64,000 bases of DNA from Stictocephala bisonia. Its lineage: Eukaryota; Arthropoda; Insecta; Hemiptera; Membracidae. The stretch's first letter is position 1, and every line of letters begins with the position of its first letter. Position numbers and translations under genes: made by a program. The notes under the pieces were generated by a model that saw nothing but the letters and a program-made list of their open reading frames with translations, ran no database searches and was not told where the DNA came from. The DNA lies in the NCBI GenBank assembly GCA_035578905.1, contig JAQJVL010002604.1, forward strand, positions 1 through 64,000, given 5' to 3'. This document shows, piece after piece, positions 1 through 9,880 of this stretch.

Positions 1-159
1 ATGTACTAAAAAATTGTAATGACGATTTCCAATCTCTTATCAAGCGTCTACCCATGATTTTTAGTAATTTCCATCATAATAGTACATTACAAGATATTTC
101 TGCAGTCTTGTGGAACATGCAGTCAAGGTTTTCACTGTGCATTGTTTCTGTTGTGTAGG

Positions 160-376
160 CAATGCGAAAGAAGGCCAGGTCGGTGGGGCTAACCCATGCC
201 ATGAATATAAATCCTGCCATCAAGCGAGCCGTGAAGCTGTGCATGGCATTGCCACTGCTCCCTGCTGAGAGGATAGCAAATGGCTTTGAATCTATTAAAA
301 CGTACTGCAGAGAGCAAGGCGTGATGACAGATTTAGATATTTTCATGGCATACGTGGAACGAACTTGGATCCTAGG
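160..376 (+). pseudogene. MULE-like transposase fragment (single exon)
   Basis: The open frame from the ATG at 162 reads as the C-terminal part of a Mutator-like (MULE) transposase of the kind found with FLYWCH domains in insects. It has the run NPAIKRAVKLCMALPLLP, a GFESIKTYC segment and a DIFMAYVERTWIL segment, which I recognise from that family. A splice acceptor (ttgtgtag) sits just before the frame and a donor (CTAG/GTATGT) just after WIL. This is therefore probably one internal exon whose upstream exons lie outside the window. No catalytic residues are visible, because the DDE core would be upstream. Family assignment is from remembered similarity; the exon borders are read directly. 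Confidence 0.5.
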
Positions 377-2088
377 TATGTTATATATATAAGTATAACA
401 TTTGTTGGTTGTTCAATACAAAAATTGAAATAGGCCTAATTGGATTGGCCGTAGAGGCTAGAACCTATAATCATAACTTTAATCATAATAAATACTTTAG
501 TTATAACCGTTATAATTAAAAACGTACATGTTAACGAAAGCATAATTATTAGATTTGAACATCTAACTATTAATAATTTAAAGTGTAATTTCCTCCAATG
601 TAAACTGAATATATGTGCAAGTAAGGTTTGGAAGGGTATTTAAGTTTACACTTATAACAATTACAACTTTCTTGTATACGAATTCTTATATATGGATTTT
701 CCTCGTCTCCGCCCTCGGTTGATGATGATTGTCTCCGCTGGTCATCAACCGATTGGCGGATGTAGGGGCTTGGTCTCCTCCTCCTCTGCGATTTCCTTGG
801 AGGTTGGAGCTGAAATTCCGTCAGATGTAGACGGACAGGCCCGAGTGCTCGGGCCATGTACCCCACTATAACAAAAAAAAAAAGATAAACATTGTTGTTA
901 TTTGGTGATGTAATGCTTATTGTATACGTTGTAGGTTTGGAGATTTTTAAGGTGTAACTTGTTTTGGATTTGCCGCACATGTTAGCAAATGTGTGTTTTT
1001 ACTGGCTTGCAACTTTGCACATATAACATTTTTTTACGTCTTACGAGCATTGGTTTAGGTTACTTAAAGCATTTCCCGCATTGTATATTTGGTATAGAGA
1101 TTTTTAAGGTATAACTTTTTTTTTTTTTGGATTTGCTGCTTAACTTATTTTTATGTAGACATATTTATCTAATTGTAAGTGGCTTTCTACAGACTTTGAT
1201 TGTTGATGAATGTATTTGGTTTTATTGCGTCTTACAAGCGTTGGTTTAACATGGGTTACTAGAGAGCATTAGCTTGTAACTTTTTTGCGTCTTACGAGCA
1301 TTGGTTTAGGTTACTTAAAAACATTTCTTACATTGTAGGTTTGATATAGAGATTTTTAAGGTATAACTTTTTTTCGGATTTGCTGCACATATTAACTTAT
1401 TTTTATGTAGACATATTTATCTTATTGTAAGTGGCTTTCTACAGACTTAGGTTGTTGATGAATGTATTTGGTTTTATTGCGTCCTACAAGCGTTGGTTTA
1501 ACATGGGTTACTAAAGAACATTAGCTTGTAACTTTGCACGTTTAACTTTTTTTGCGTCTTACGAGCATTGGTTTGAAGTAGGGTTAATAAAAAAATAAAA
1601 ATAAAAAAAAAAAAATTAAAAAAAACGTTTCTTACATTATGGGTTTGATATAGAGATTTTTAAGGTATAACTTTTTTTCGGATTTGCTGCACATATTACC
1701 TTATTTTTTATGTGGACATATTTATCTGATTGTAAGGGGATTTCTACAGACTTTGGATGTTGACGAATGTATTTAATTGTATTGCGTCTTACAAGCGTTG
1801 GTTTAGCATAGGTTACTAAAGACAAAAGTACTATACTAGCTTGTACTTTTGCACATTTGACTTTTTTTTTTTGCGTCTTACGAGCATTTGTAGGTTACTT
1901 AGAACATAATGGTATGCAAGCTTGTTTTTTTTTTACATTTAACTTATTTGTTGATTTTTTTTTGGATTTTTATCTGTCAATACTTTTAGATCTTGTTAAT
2001 GCTACATATACTGTTACCATTATCTAATGTGAACTAGAAAGTGTATTACTTGCTGACGACGTAATGATTCTATTTTTGTTTGTTACAG
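377..2088 (+). other. AT-rich intron-like stretch with tandem repeats
   Basis: No coding signal is seen on either strand. The stretch lies between the donor at about 377 and an acceptor (tttgttacag) ending at 2089, so it behaves as an intron. A GC-richer patch at 690-860 is of unknown nature. From about 930 to 1900 it is built of imperfect tandem repeats, listed separately. Confidence 0.45.
930..1900 (+). repeat. Imperfect tandem repeat, units about 250-320 bp
   Basis: The words 'gtcttacgagcattggttt' (at 1037, 1288 and 1555, and shortened at 1874) and 'agatttttaaggtataac' (at about 1097, 1350 and 1652) recur in the same order. A sister word, 'acaagcgttggtttaac', occurs midway in each unit. 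Units differ in length through poly-T and poly-A indels. A first, partial unit begins near 930. Confidence 0.8.
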
Positions 2089-2094
2089 AACAAC

Positions 2095-2403
2095 ATGAGT
2101 TTGTCGTCAAAACTGAACAGCCTTGTGGTGCAGAGCCAGGCACCAAGGATAGAAATGAAATCTTTGACAAGTGAGGCAGGCTACCAAATCGTCCACGCGA
2201 AGCGTGTGAACACGCGCTTTGGTCAGTCTATCCTGTTGGAGATAACCATGCCGGAGGGGGACGGCAGGGTAGTTTTTCTACCTAAAAGATTTTCTACCAC
2301 CCTCACGGAAGAAGATTTAAAAGAGATCAATGATGACAAAAACTTTCGTGTAAAATGTACTGGTTCGACTATGAATAGTCCGAATGTTTTAATTTTTAAG
2401 TGA
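2095..2403 (+). CDS. Small TE-associated ORF, OB-fold-like (hypothetical)
   Basis: A 102-residue frame starts at the ATG six bases after a good splice acceptor (ttgttacag) and ends at TGA 2403. An AATAAA-type signal follows at about 2415. The predicted protein alternates short hydrophobic strands and charged turns: RVNTRFGQSILLEI, then VVFLPKRFS, then EEDLKEIN. I recall similar small proteins in insect TEs, and the pattern is compatible with a small five-strand OB-type nucleic-acid-binding barrel, but this is inference. If the upstream exon at 160-376 is spliced in, translation of that exon continues in a different frame and stops at about 2171, so the ORF could be a second cistron or an alternative product. 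The reading frame is intact and free of low-complexity sequence. Confidence 0.5.
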   Translation: MSLSSKLNSLVVQSQAPRIEMKSLTSEAGYQIVHAKRVNTRFGQSILLEITMPEGDGRVVFLPKRFSTTLTEEDLKEINDDKNFRVKCTGSTMNSPNVLIFK

Positions 2404-2456
2404 TTATACGTGAAATAAAGAAAGTTTTTAGTAAATTTTATATTGTTGTACTTACC

Positions 2457-2585
2457 CACTGTGTTGGACCGTTGGTCGTCCATTCCTATGATGAGCGTAG
2501 GGGTAATATCCTGCAGCTGCCGAAGAAGCAGTTGAGTTTCCTCGTTGCTGCGGGGCGCGAACTTAACAGTTACTTGGGCCAACAT
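2457..2585 (-). CDS. Possible short convergent exon (unidentified)
   Basis: On the minus strand an ATG at 2585 opens a 43-codon frame with ordinary amino-acid composition (NEETQLLLRQLQDITP, LIIGMDDQ). It ends at a strong donor, GTAAGT, at about 2456. An in-frame stop lies just upstream of the ATG, so this would be a first coding exon. The remainder would lie to the left, on top of the plus-strand ORF. No family is recognised, and it may be chance. Confidence 0.2.
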
Positions 2586-2599
2586 GTTTGAAGCAAATT

Positions 2600-2880
2600 T
2601 TCATTTGCGTCCGTATTTAACTGCTTCCCAAGGTAGTAAGTCTTGGAAGGTAAGACCAGGTAGTACACTTTCGCTTCTTAAGGTCGATGCAGGAGACTGC
2701 TCGTTTGGCGGTCGATGCGTCTGCATTCGGCAAAAGGTCAAGTGCAAGCGACTGGTTGTCTAGAGGTCCACTTTCGGCAAGGCCGCAGAGGTGAGTCGGC
2801 AAGATCAAGTTTAATGCAGCTGTCTGGAGGTCGACGGCCGGCAAGGCCGCCGCCGAGGCACCGAACCAAAGGACCCATAT
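2600..2880. other. GC-rich unidentified stretch
   Basis: This sequence is markedly more GC-rich than its neighbours. It has repeated 'ggtcgatgc', 'ggcaagg' and 'gccggcaaggccgcc'-type words. No convincing ORF or inverted repeat is visible. It lies where the left end of the following hAT element would be expected but carries no hAT terminus, so a rearrangement junction falls within it. Confidence 0.4.
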
Positions 2881-2932
2881 AGGTGGGCAAAACCGTTTAT
2901 AAAAAACCCAAGGAAATCTACCCTACTGATAT

Positions 2933-3860
2933 GAACAATGTCACTCTGATATAAAAGCAAAACTCTCAAAGGCTGAAAGTGTATGCTTAACTGTAGATGG
3001 ATGGACATCCATTAACAATGAAAGTTTTATGGCTGCGACTGTCCACTTTATTGACGATTCATTCGAACTTAATTCACTATTACTAGAATGTCAGTCATTT
3101 TCAGGCAGCCATACAGCTGAGAACCTAAGTAATTACTTAAGGGAGCTTGTAGAAAAATGGAAAATTCATGATAAAGTAATTTTTGCAGTGTCGCATAATG
3201 CTAGCAACATCACTCGTGCACTAAACACTATGAATTGGTTAAGCATGGGCTGTTTTGCCCATACAATTAACTTGATTGTGAAGGACAGCTTGAAAGTTGA
3301 TGATAATATTGTTAAGCTATTGGAAACAGTTAGGAATATCGTTGTGCATTTTAAAAGAAGCTCAAAATCAGCTCATAAACTTGCTGAGTTTAAAAGAAAA
3401 AATAATGAACCTAACGATTTGCCAAAAAAATTGTTGCTGGATGTCCCAACTCGTTGGAACAGCACTTACTTTATGATTAAAAGGTTCTCAAATCTTGAAA
3501 TACCGATTAAATCAACATTGCCTTTGCTAGACAAAGAACTGCCAACGCTCAGTCAACAAGACTGGAAAATCATCAACCAGTTGATACTATGTTTAAAACC
3601 TTTTTATTCTGTAACAAAAAATATCAGTGCAGAAAAATATGCTACCGGATCGTTAGTTATCCCCCTGACAACATCTTTAGTGGCCCTTTGTAAAAAACTT
3701 AAAGAGAAAGAATTTGTTCCAGAAGTAAATGTGGTGCTGATTGCCTTATGCAGTGGTGTTGACGAAAGGCTTGGTCACTATGAAACAAACCAAATCCTAA
3801 CTCTGGCTTGTTTTATTGATCCTAGGTTTAAAAACATATGCTACAGATCACCTACTTTAT
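2933..3860 (+). pseudogene. hAT transposase, N-terminal and catalytic part (broken)
   Basis: The frame is open upstream of the ATG at 3029: the codons at 2990-3005 read DGWTS, the canonical first-Asp motif of ZBED1-like hAT transposases. The expected upstream sequence (ending YEQC) is separated by a stop near 2931. Family motifs follow in order: the AHTINLIVKDSL helix, LLLDVPTRWNSTYFMI (3437-3484) and DPRFKN (3820-3837). The second catalytic Asp normally lies in a TDNASN context, but here it reads SHNASN (about 3190-3207), an Asp-to-His change that should abolish catalysis. A one-base shift in an A-run near 3830 and the RTE insertion at 3860 finish the breakage. In a living copy this would be a nuclear cut-and-paste transposase. 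Confidence 0.85.
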
Positions 3861-3889
3861 CTTCTTCTTTGTCTTTGCCTTTTCCCACG

Positions 3890-5493
3890 TCACGTAGGGT
3901 CGGCATTACAACTCCGGATCCTCCTCCTCCACAGCTGTCTATCCAGGGCTTCTTCCTTCCTCCATCCCTTTTCCCTCAAGTCACATGACACCTTGTCCTT
4001 CCATCTCATTTCTGGTCTCCCTCTCTTCCTCCGCCCCTCGACCTCCAAGTCTCCAACCCTTCTCCCCACATAGTTCTCCCCTCTTCTACGTATGTGCCCA
4101 TACCACCTCAGTCTACCTTCTTGAATTTTCTTCCCTAAGGGTCCCACTCCAACTGTTCCTCTGATGTAATCATTTTTTATTCTATCCTTCCTTGTAACTC
4201 CACTCATCCACCTCAGCATTCTCATTTCCGCCACTTCCATCCTTCTCTCTTGCGCCTTCTTTATCGGCCAAGTCTCTGCACTATACAGCATTGCAGGCCT
4301 CACCACAGATTTATACAACTTTCCTTTCCTCCTGGCACCAACCCTCCTATCACACAACACTCCACTCATTTTCTTCCAATTCATCCATCCACTATTAATC
4401 CTATGCTGTATTTCCGCCTCCAGTCCTCCATCACTCTGGATGTACGAACCCAGGTATTTGAACTTCCCTACCCGTGGCAGCTCTTCCCCTTGTATGTCCA
4501 CCCTTAGCCCCTGTTTTCTTCCATACTCATGTATTCCGTTTTCGCTCTGCTGATCCTCATTCCTCTTTCTTCCAACACCTTCCTCCACTCTTCCAGTCTC
4601 ACTTGAAGTATCTCCTGGGTTCTCTCACAGATCACCACATCATCTGCAAACATCATGCTCCATGGCGCTTCTCTCTTTACTCCATTTACCATACAGTCCA
4701 TTACCAGGTCAAAGAGGTACGGACTGAGAACCGACCCTTGGTGTAGCCCTACTCTCACTGGGAAGTCTTTAGTGGTACCCACACTGGTCCTTACTTGCGT
4801 CATTACTCCTTCATACATCCCCTTTACCACTCTCACATACTTTCTCGGTATGCCTTTACATCTCATACTTCTCCATACCTCCTGCCTGGGCACTCTATCA
4901 TAAGCCTTTTCTAAGTCAATAAAAGTCATATGAAGGTTAGCCCGCACCTCTCTGTGCCTTTCCATCAATTGTCGCAGTGCAAATATTGCGTCCGTTGTTC
5001 CCCTTCCTGGCATAAATCCAAACTGTTCTTCACACACTTCACTCTCCTCACGCAATCTACCCTCAATGATCCTCTCCCATATCTTCATTGTGTGGGACAT
5101 CAACTTTATCCCTCTATAATTTCCACAATCTTGGATATCGCCTTTTCCCTTGTATATGGGAATAAGTATACTCTTTGTCCACTCATGTGGTATTTTTTCC
5201 CTTTGCCAAATCTTCCTCATCAGATCCCAAAGCACATCAATGCCCCGTTCACCCAGACACTTCCATGCTTCCACTGGTATTTGGTCTGCACCAACTGTCT
5301 TTCCATTTTTCATCTTCCTCATCGCCCACTCCACCTCTTCTCTACTTATCATCACAGTCATTCCCTCATTTGCTTCTCCGTCCTCATACTTCTCCCTCTG
5401 ATTTTCCTCATTTAGTAGTTTCTCAAAGTATTCCAACCACCTTCCTAGTATTTTTTCCTGATCATAAAGTACCACTCCTGAACCATCCTTCAT
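3890..5493 (-). pseudogene. RTE reverse transcriptase and C-terminal domain
   Basis: The frame 4504-5493 contains the palm and finger blocks of an RTE-type reverse transcriptase. In order these are VGADQIPVEAWK, ILIPIYKGKGD, NYRGIKLMSH, EEQFGFMPGRGTTDAIFALRQ, FIDLEKAYDRVPR, GLHQGSVLSPYLF and the catalytic FADDVVI. The overlapping frame 3890-4588 continues with RVGKFKYLGSYI and the RRMEVAEMRMLRWMSGVTRKDRI region, up to GRPEMRWKD near the 3' end. One frameshift near 4510 separates the frames. FADD is intact. Without it, the protein would perform target-primed reverse transcription. Confidence 0.9.
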
Positions 5494-5550
5494 TCTGTTT
5501 AATCGATGTCATGTCCTTACGTGATTTGTCCTTTGCTTTCGCAATCCTTA

Positions 5551-6203
5551 TTAGTTGCCTGTCATCTTGGTTTCTTTCCAGATCTTCGTATGCCTCCTCC
5601 ATGGCCCTCGCTTTGCCTTCGCAACAGCCCGCTTTGCCTTCTTCTTTGCAATCTTAAAGGCTTCCTTTTCTTCCTGTCCTCCCCTCAGATCCCATTGCTT
5701 CTTTGCCTCCCTCTTCAGTTTTACCCTTCTCTGAACCTCCTCGCTCACCACCACCACGCTTCCTTGTCCTGTGGTGGTCCCTTTCCAGACGTTCTGCCTA
5801 GCACTTCTTCTCCATATCTCCTTATAACCTCTCCATTTATGTTCCACCACTCTTGTAACATCCTCCGGCAATCTCAGCTCACACAGCACCTTTTCCCTAA
5901 ATTCTTCCTGAAGACTCTCCTCTTTGAGCTTCCACCACTTAATCCTTCTTCTCCATACCTTTTGAATTTCCTGACTTTCCTTACCCCCATCTCACAGTCA
6001 GCTACTACCAGCCTATGTTGGGCTGCTACACTTTCGTTTGGTATGACCTTGGTGTTCTTTATTTCCTTTCTATGTCTCCTCCTACACAGGATGTAATCTA
6101 TCTGGCTTCTCTGTTCACCACTCTTAAAAGTTACGAGTTGTTCTCTTCTTCGTTCGAAAATGGTATTTGAAATTACCATATCAAAAGCCACTGCATACTC
6201 CAC
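5551..6203 (-). pseudogene. RTE ORF, endonuclease C-terminus and linker (shifted frames)
   Basis: Two overlapping frames (5874-6203 and 5551-5889) carry the continuation of the RTE polyprotein. They include RRREQLVTFKSGEQRSQIDYILCRRRHR, the endonuclease region with the QIDYIL motif, followed by a Lys/Arg-rich helical linker with KKQWDLRGGQEEKEAFK. The shift between them falls near 5880. The lesions are small, so the element is fairly young but inactive as written. Confidence 0.75.
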
Positions 6204-6720
6204 AATCCTCTCTCCTTCTGCATTCCTTTCGCCATAGCTCCATCCCCCATGTACTCCATCCTCCCCACTTCTTCCTCCCGCCTACATGTCCATTCAAATC
6301 TCCCCCAATTATGACCCTTTCGTTGTCTGGTATCTCCATTGTTGCTCCATCCAGCAATCTCCAGAAATTGTCCTTTTCTTCCTCAGAACACCCCGTTTGG
6401 GGTGTATACACACTCAGCACCGTGACTAGCTCATCCCCCACGACCAACTTTACACTCATGATCCTATCGCTTATCCTTTTAACCTCACACACTTCCTCCT
6501 TGAGGTCCCTATTCACGATAATCCCCACTCCATTTCTAGAATCCCTATCTGCACTACTATAGAAAAGTTTGTATCCCTCTGCCAACACTCTAGCCTTGTC
6601 CCCTCTCCATCTAGTCTCCTGCAGACACAGAATCTCCACTCTCCTCCTCTGCATTACCTCCACAATCTCCCTGCTCTTTCCATTTAATGTGCCCCACATT
6701 TAGAGTTCCAAATCTTATCC
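6181..6720 (-). pseudogene. RTE endonuclease domain (frameshifted)
   Basis: The reading starts at about 6720 with the conserved RFGTLNV strand, then shifts frame near 6690 into GKSREIVEVMQ. The active-site landmarks of APE-like endonucleases are present: QETRW (catalytic Glu), a GVGI/RIM segment, YTPQTGC, and GGDLNGHVG (catalytic Asp/Asn). It closely resembles the CFDP2-type RTE endonuclease. In a working element the domain nicks target DNA to prime reverse transcription. The C-terminal end continues in a shifted frame at 5874-6203, where SDH-type motifs are decayed. Confidence 0.85.
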
Positions 6721-6964
6721 TATACTTTGGATTCTTCACAGAACGTCTCCCCCGGAGATATCCGATTGGGAGACTATTACTCCGGACCATTTATTTTGGG
6801 AAGTATCCATCGTTGTCTTGGCTTTGGCACCAGTTTTTACGACCGGATGCCCTTCCTGACGTCAACCCTCCTCCTTTATCCGGGCTTGGGACCGGCAACA
6901 ACAGACACTGGGCTACTCAATCCACCCATGCCTGTTGCAGGCGGAGTTAGATCACCTACTTTAT

Positions 6965-7430
6965 GAATGCAACAAAACAGCGAGTTATAAGTATGGTTAC
7001 ATCTCGTATTAAGAAAGAAGAAGAGATGTGTAGGCAACAAGAAGATGAATCAAGTGCAAATAAGCCTTCAAAAAGTTCTTTTAAAAAAGATGAACTGTCA
7101 GTATTTGCCAGTTTGGATGAAATATTGTCAAAAAAAGTGAAAAAAGGAACAAGTACTTCTAGGGCAATTGTGGAAGTGGATAGATATCTCGAAGAAGATA
7201 ATCTGGACCGTGAAAAAGATCCCATCATATACTGGAAAACTGAGGGAAATCAGTTCCCACACGTAGGCTACGCCAGATTGCAAAATGGTATCTCTGCTGC
7301 CTCTCTACGTCAGTGCCCTGTGAAAGGGTCTTTTCGAAGGCTGGGACTTTTCTTACTGAAAGAAGGAACCGATTGAGTGCCAACAAAGTTAATATGTTGA
7401 TGTTCATTAATCAAAATTCATCCCCACAAA
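6965..7430 (+). pseudogene. hAT transposase C-terminal dimerisation region
   Basis: This continues the transposase interrupted at 3860. It has MNATKQRVISMVTSRIKKEEE, then VDRYLEEDNLDREKDPIIYW, the start of the hAT C-terminal dimerisation domain, where DPIIYW precedes the conserved Trp helix. A one-base shift near 7270 moves the rest to another frame. There TSVPCERVFSKAGTFLTERR and RLSANKVNML, containing the conserved Glu of the CERVFS motif, are clearly readable to about 7415. The frame ends near 7470 and an AATAAA lies at about 7583. Confidence 0.85.
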
Positions 7431-7474
7431 AATCATTACCAAATATCAACTCTGACTCTGACGACAGTGATTAG

Positions 7475-8192
7475 ATTTTATGCCAATTAGAAAACAAATC
7501 TCATTTTTTTTAATGATGACAAAGTTGTATTTCATGTCTAACAACAACAAGTCCCAAAGTATATAGCCAAAGTTATTTGTATTAATAAAGCATTTGATTT
7601 TTATTAACAGGGAGTGTTTTTATTCCGACCACAGCCTAAATACAGATTAAACAAAACCAAATTAAGAATATTGCTTACGTGGTTCATATAATTTTAAAAT
7701 TATATTACATAAACATATTTAAAAGAGTGACATCTCTGTAATATTTATTTTTATTCCAAGGCCAGATGTAATTAATATCAATGACTATTCGTAAATAATC
7801 AGAATTATCTGATTATAAGTGTTTATCATTATTACAAGATTATAATAACTATCATAAACAAGTAAGAAACATTTTAAAAGCAAATTAACATATAATAATT
7901 CTTTAAAAGAAAGAAATTAGAAATAGTGAAGAAAAGAGATTATATAATAACAACATTTTAAATAACTTGGAATGATCAGTATCATGGGATAGTTCACTCG
8001 CATCTTAAATAGCGACTAAAGCGGTAAATCCAATCGCTAATAACGACTACCTTTACGGTAACTCGGTTGTACAATATGAGCTACTCCAATCGTGAAATCG
8101 CAAAATAACCGGTTAAAATCGCGGTTATTGCAGAGTAGCAGTAACCAAAATAACCGTTACTGAAAAATAGTGGATAAGCCCAACTCTAGTTC
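7475..8192 (+). other. hAT 3' noncoding region and right terminus
   Basis: AT-rich noncoding sequence runs to about 7980. From 8000 to 8192 it contains clustered short words ('cggttat', 'aaccgttac', 'ggttaaaatcgcggttat') in both orientations, as expected for hAT subterminal transposase-binding sites. The terminal inverted repeat closes at 'cccaactcta' (8183-8192). Confidence 0.6.
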
Positions 8193-8199
8193 CGATCGT

Positions 8200-8857
8200 C
8201 TCTGCAAGCAGGTGGTATGCCTCTATGGATTTGACTTGACTGCGAACAGCATTTGACAGCACAGAGTCAAGTCGGCATCTGAATTGATTTGATTGCTGAC
8301 ATTTGCCAGGTCGTCATGTCTGCCAGTTACCACTGAAGTCAAAGCATGTTTTAAATTGTGAGAATCCTTTTTTTGTAGTATATTTGTTGATTTACCTTTT
8401 TTGCCAGCTTTTCCATTAGCGGGTTTGTCCATTAAAATATTCAATTTATATTTGCTAGCATATGAATGCGGATCAGTTTGGTTCAGCATTAAATCACTAA
8501 TGGCCTCGGCTTGATTTCTAATTGAGTCTTTGATTTGGATATTTTCATCCTTAATTTTAATTAAACTTTCACTGAAATCCTTTTTTATTAGTGCTAAGGT
8601 GCAATATTTGGTCAGCTAATATTTTTACTTGTTCAGAACACGTCAGACTGCAGTCCGTGTCTTCACAACCTAACCTCACCTGACATGTAGACAGCTTTTC
8701 CGTTAAGATCTTTAAACAGGTCGTATTCATGACTCGTTAAACTTACACATGTAATATGAAACCACAGTCTACAATTTCCGAAACAAAGCACGGCTTTACT
8801 ATTTTTTGCTACATTTTTGTTGCACGCTCCACAATGAACTTTACTGCCGGCGGCCAT
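8200..8857 (-). pseudogene. Non-LTR retrotransposon ORF1 remnant with PHD finger
   Basis: On the minus strand an ATG at about 8855 begins MAAGSKVHCGACNKNV. This opens a PHD-type zinc finger: C-x2-C, then a CFGNC pair, then WFHITCV supplying His-Cys. PHD fingers at the N-terminus of ORF1 are known from several insect Jockey-superfamily elements. The frame stops soon after the finger, and a further Lys/Ser-rich piece (8223-8489, with NGKAGKKGKSTNILQKKDSHN) continues in another frame. The remainder is missing, and no endonuclease or reverse transcriptase follows. Confidence 0.65.
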
Positions 8858-8917
8858 CTTGCCGAACTCTTCAAAAAAAGGTAAAAAGGCATACGGATCG
8901 TCGGCGGTCGTGTCCTT

Positions 8918-9880
8918 GGTAAACAATGCAATAGCATTTCTATTTGACGATATTCGTTATGAGATTGGGGGTATTGCGATTGACCGGTCAAAAAACGTTG
9001 GAATCACGAGTACAATTAAAAACCTACTTTCCATAAAAACGGGGGAAACGTGGAATTTGGAAAATGCGTGCTGGTTCAGGCCTGGTAAAGAAAAAGAGAC
9101 TACCTCCTTTTCCTATTCAGTTCCGTTGCGATTGCTCATGGGGTACGCTGAAGATTATAGAAAAATTGTAGCGAATGTAAAACAGGAGCTTATTCTCCTG
9201 AGAGCGACTACAGACACCAACGCTATCGTTAGTAAGGATGCAGACAGCTGCAGTCTAAAAATAACCAACATCTACTGGAGGGTCCCCCACATCACGGTTT
9301 CGGACGAGTATCGTCTCAAACTTTACAAAATGGTTGAGAAAGATTCAACGGTTCACGTACCGTTTAGATCCTGGGAAATGCACGCTTATCCAACATTACC
9401 ACAGACTGACCGTCACAGTTGGACTGAGAAAAAATCTATTCAGTTGGAAAAACCCCGATACGTAATTCTAGCTTTTCAAACCGACAGAAAGAATCAGATT
9501 AAAAAGGACAAGTCTTGTTTTGACGGCTGCTCTTTGCAAAACGTCAAATTATATCTTAACTCGCAATACTTTCCTTACGATAATATACACGGTGATCAGT
9601 CAATATTTTACGAAATGTTTACGAGGTTCCAGAGCTCCTATTAAGGTCATAGTTCGTATCCTATTGTGGACTTGGAAACGTTTAAAAGTAAAACACCTCT
9701 TTACGTCATTGATTGTTCGAAACAAAACGATACAATAAAGACAGGACCCGTCGATATCAGACTTGAATTTGAGACTTCGAAAAATATCCCTGATAAGACC
9801 GCGGGTATTCCCTCTTCCTACATGATTACTTTTGGGTTTTTACCCCTTGTTTTTTACCGGTTCTGTAAAGGGGGATGATG
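8918..9880 (+). pseudogene. Double-jelly-roll capsid-like protein fragment (endogenous viral/Polinton-like)
   Basis: A 240-codon frame at 8918-9644 begins in mid-protein (NNAIAFLFDDIRYEIGG). Its nominal ATG at 8859 lies inside the adjoining retrotransposon remnant and is not the true start. Landmarks in order are LLMGYAEDYR, NIYWRVPHI, PFRSWEMHAYPTLPQTDRHSW, QLEKPRYVILAFQT, VKLYLNSQYFPYD and FQSSY. After a shift near 9640 come LYVIDCSKQND and VDIRLEFE (to about 9780), then decay. I recognise this as the family annotated in arthropods and cnidarians as double-jelly-roll-like proteins, related to major capsid proteins of Polinton/adintovirus-type DNA elements. It is truncated at both ends with at least one frameshift. 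No packaging ATPase, integrase or polymerase is seen nearby. Confidence 0.6.

Larger units (their letters stand above)
3861..6948 (-). mobile_element. RTE-clade non-LTR retrotransposon, near full length
   Basis: A 3,088-bp minus-strand element is flanked by perfect 16-bp duplications (agatcacctactttat) at 3845-3860 and 6949-6964. Its 5' leader (6720-6948) contains the 'aagggcatccggtcgtaaaa' motif familiar from RTE-type leaders. The body encodes an apurinic endonuclease followed by a reverse transcriptase, and the 3' end is a short purine-rich tail (minus-strand 'gaagaagat'). Confidence 0.9.
2880..8192 (+). mobile_element. hAT DNA transposon, left end lost, split by an RTE insertion
   Basis: A ZBED1-type hAT transposase is read in two blocks, 2933-3860 and 6965-7430, on either side of an RTE retrotransposon. 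The right end is recognisable. Read on the minus strand, the sequence ending at 8192 begins TAGAGTTGGGC, followed by internal 'cggttat' and 'ggttac' repeats typical of hAT subterminal regions. No matching left terminus is found upstream of 2880, so the element is truncated there and its target duplication cannot be determined. Confidence 0.75.

Noticed and set aside
570..980. 136-codon minus-strand frame with an Arg-rich centre
   Set aside because: Intronic position, low-complexity composition and no homologous pattern recognised.
3816..5657. Several long plus-strand frames (for example 4930-5415 and 5175-5657)
   Set aside because: They are antisense to the RTE reverse transcriptase, whose motifs clearly define the minus strand as coding.
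8859..8917. ATG at 8859 as the start of the capsid-like protein
   Set aside because: Those codons belong to the antisense of the PHD-finger ORF1 remnant; family similarity begins at about 8918.
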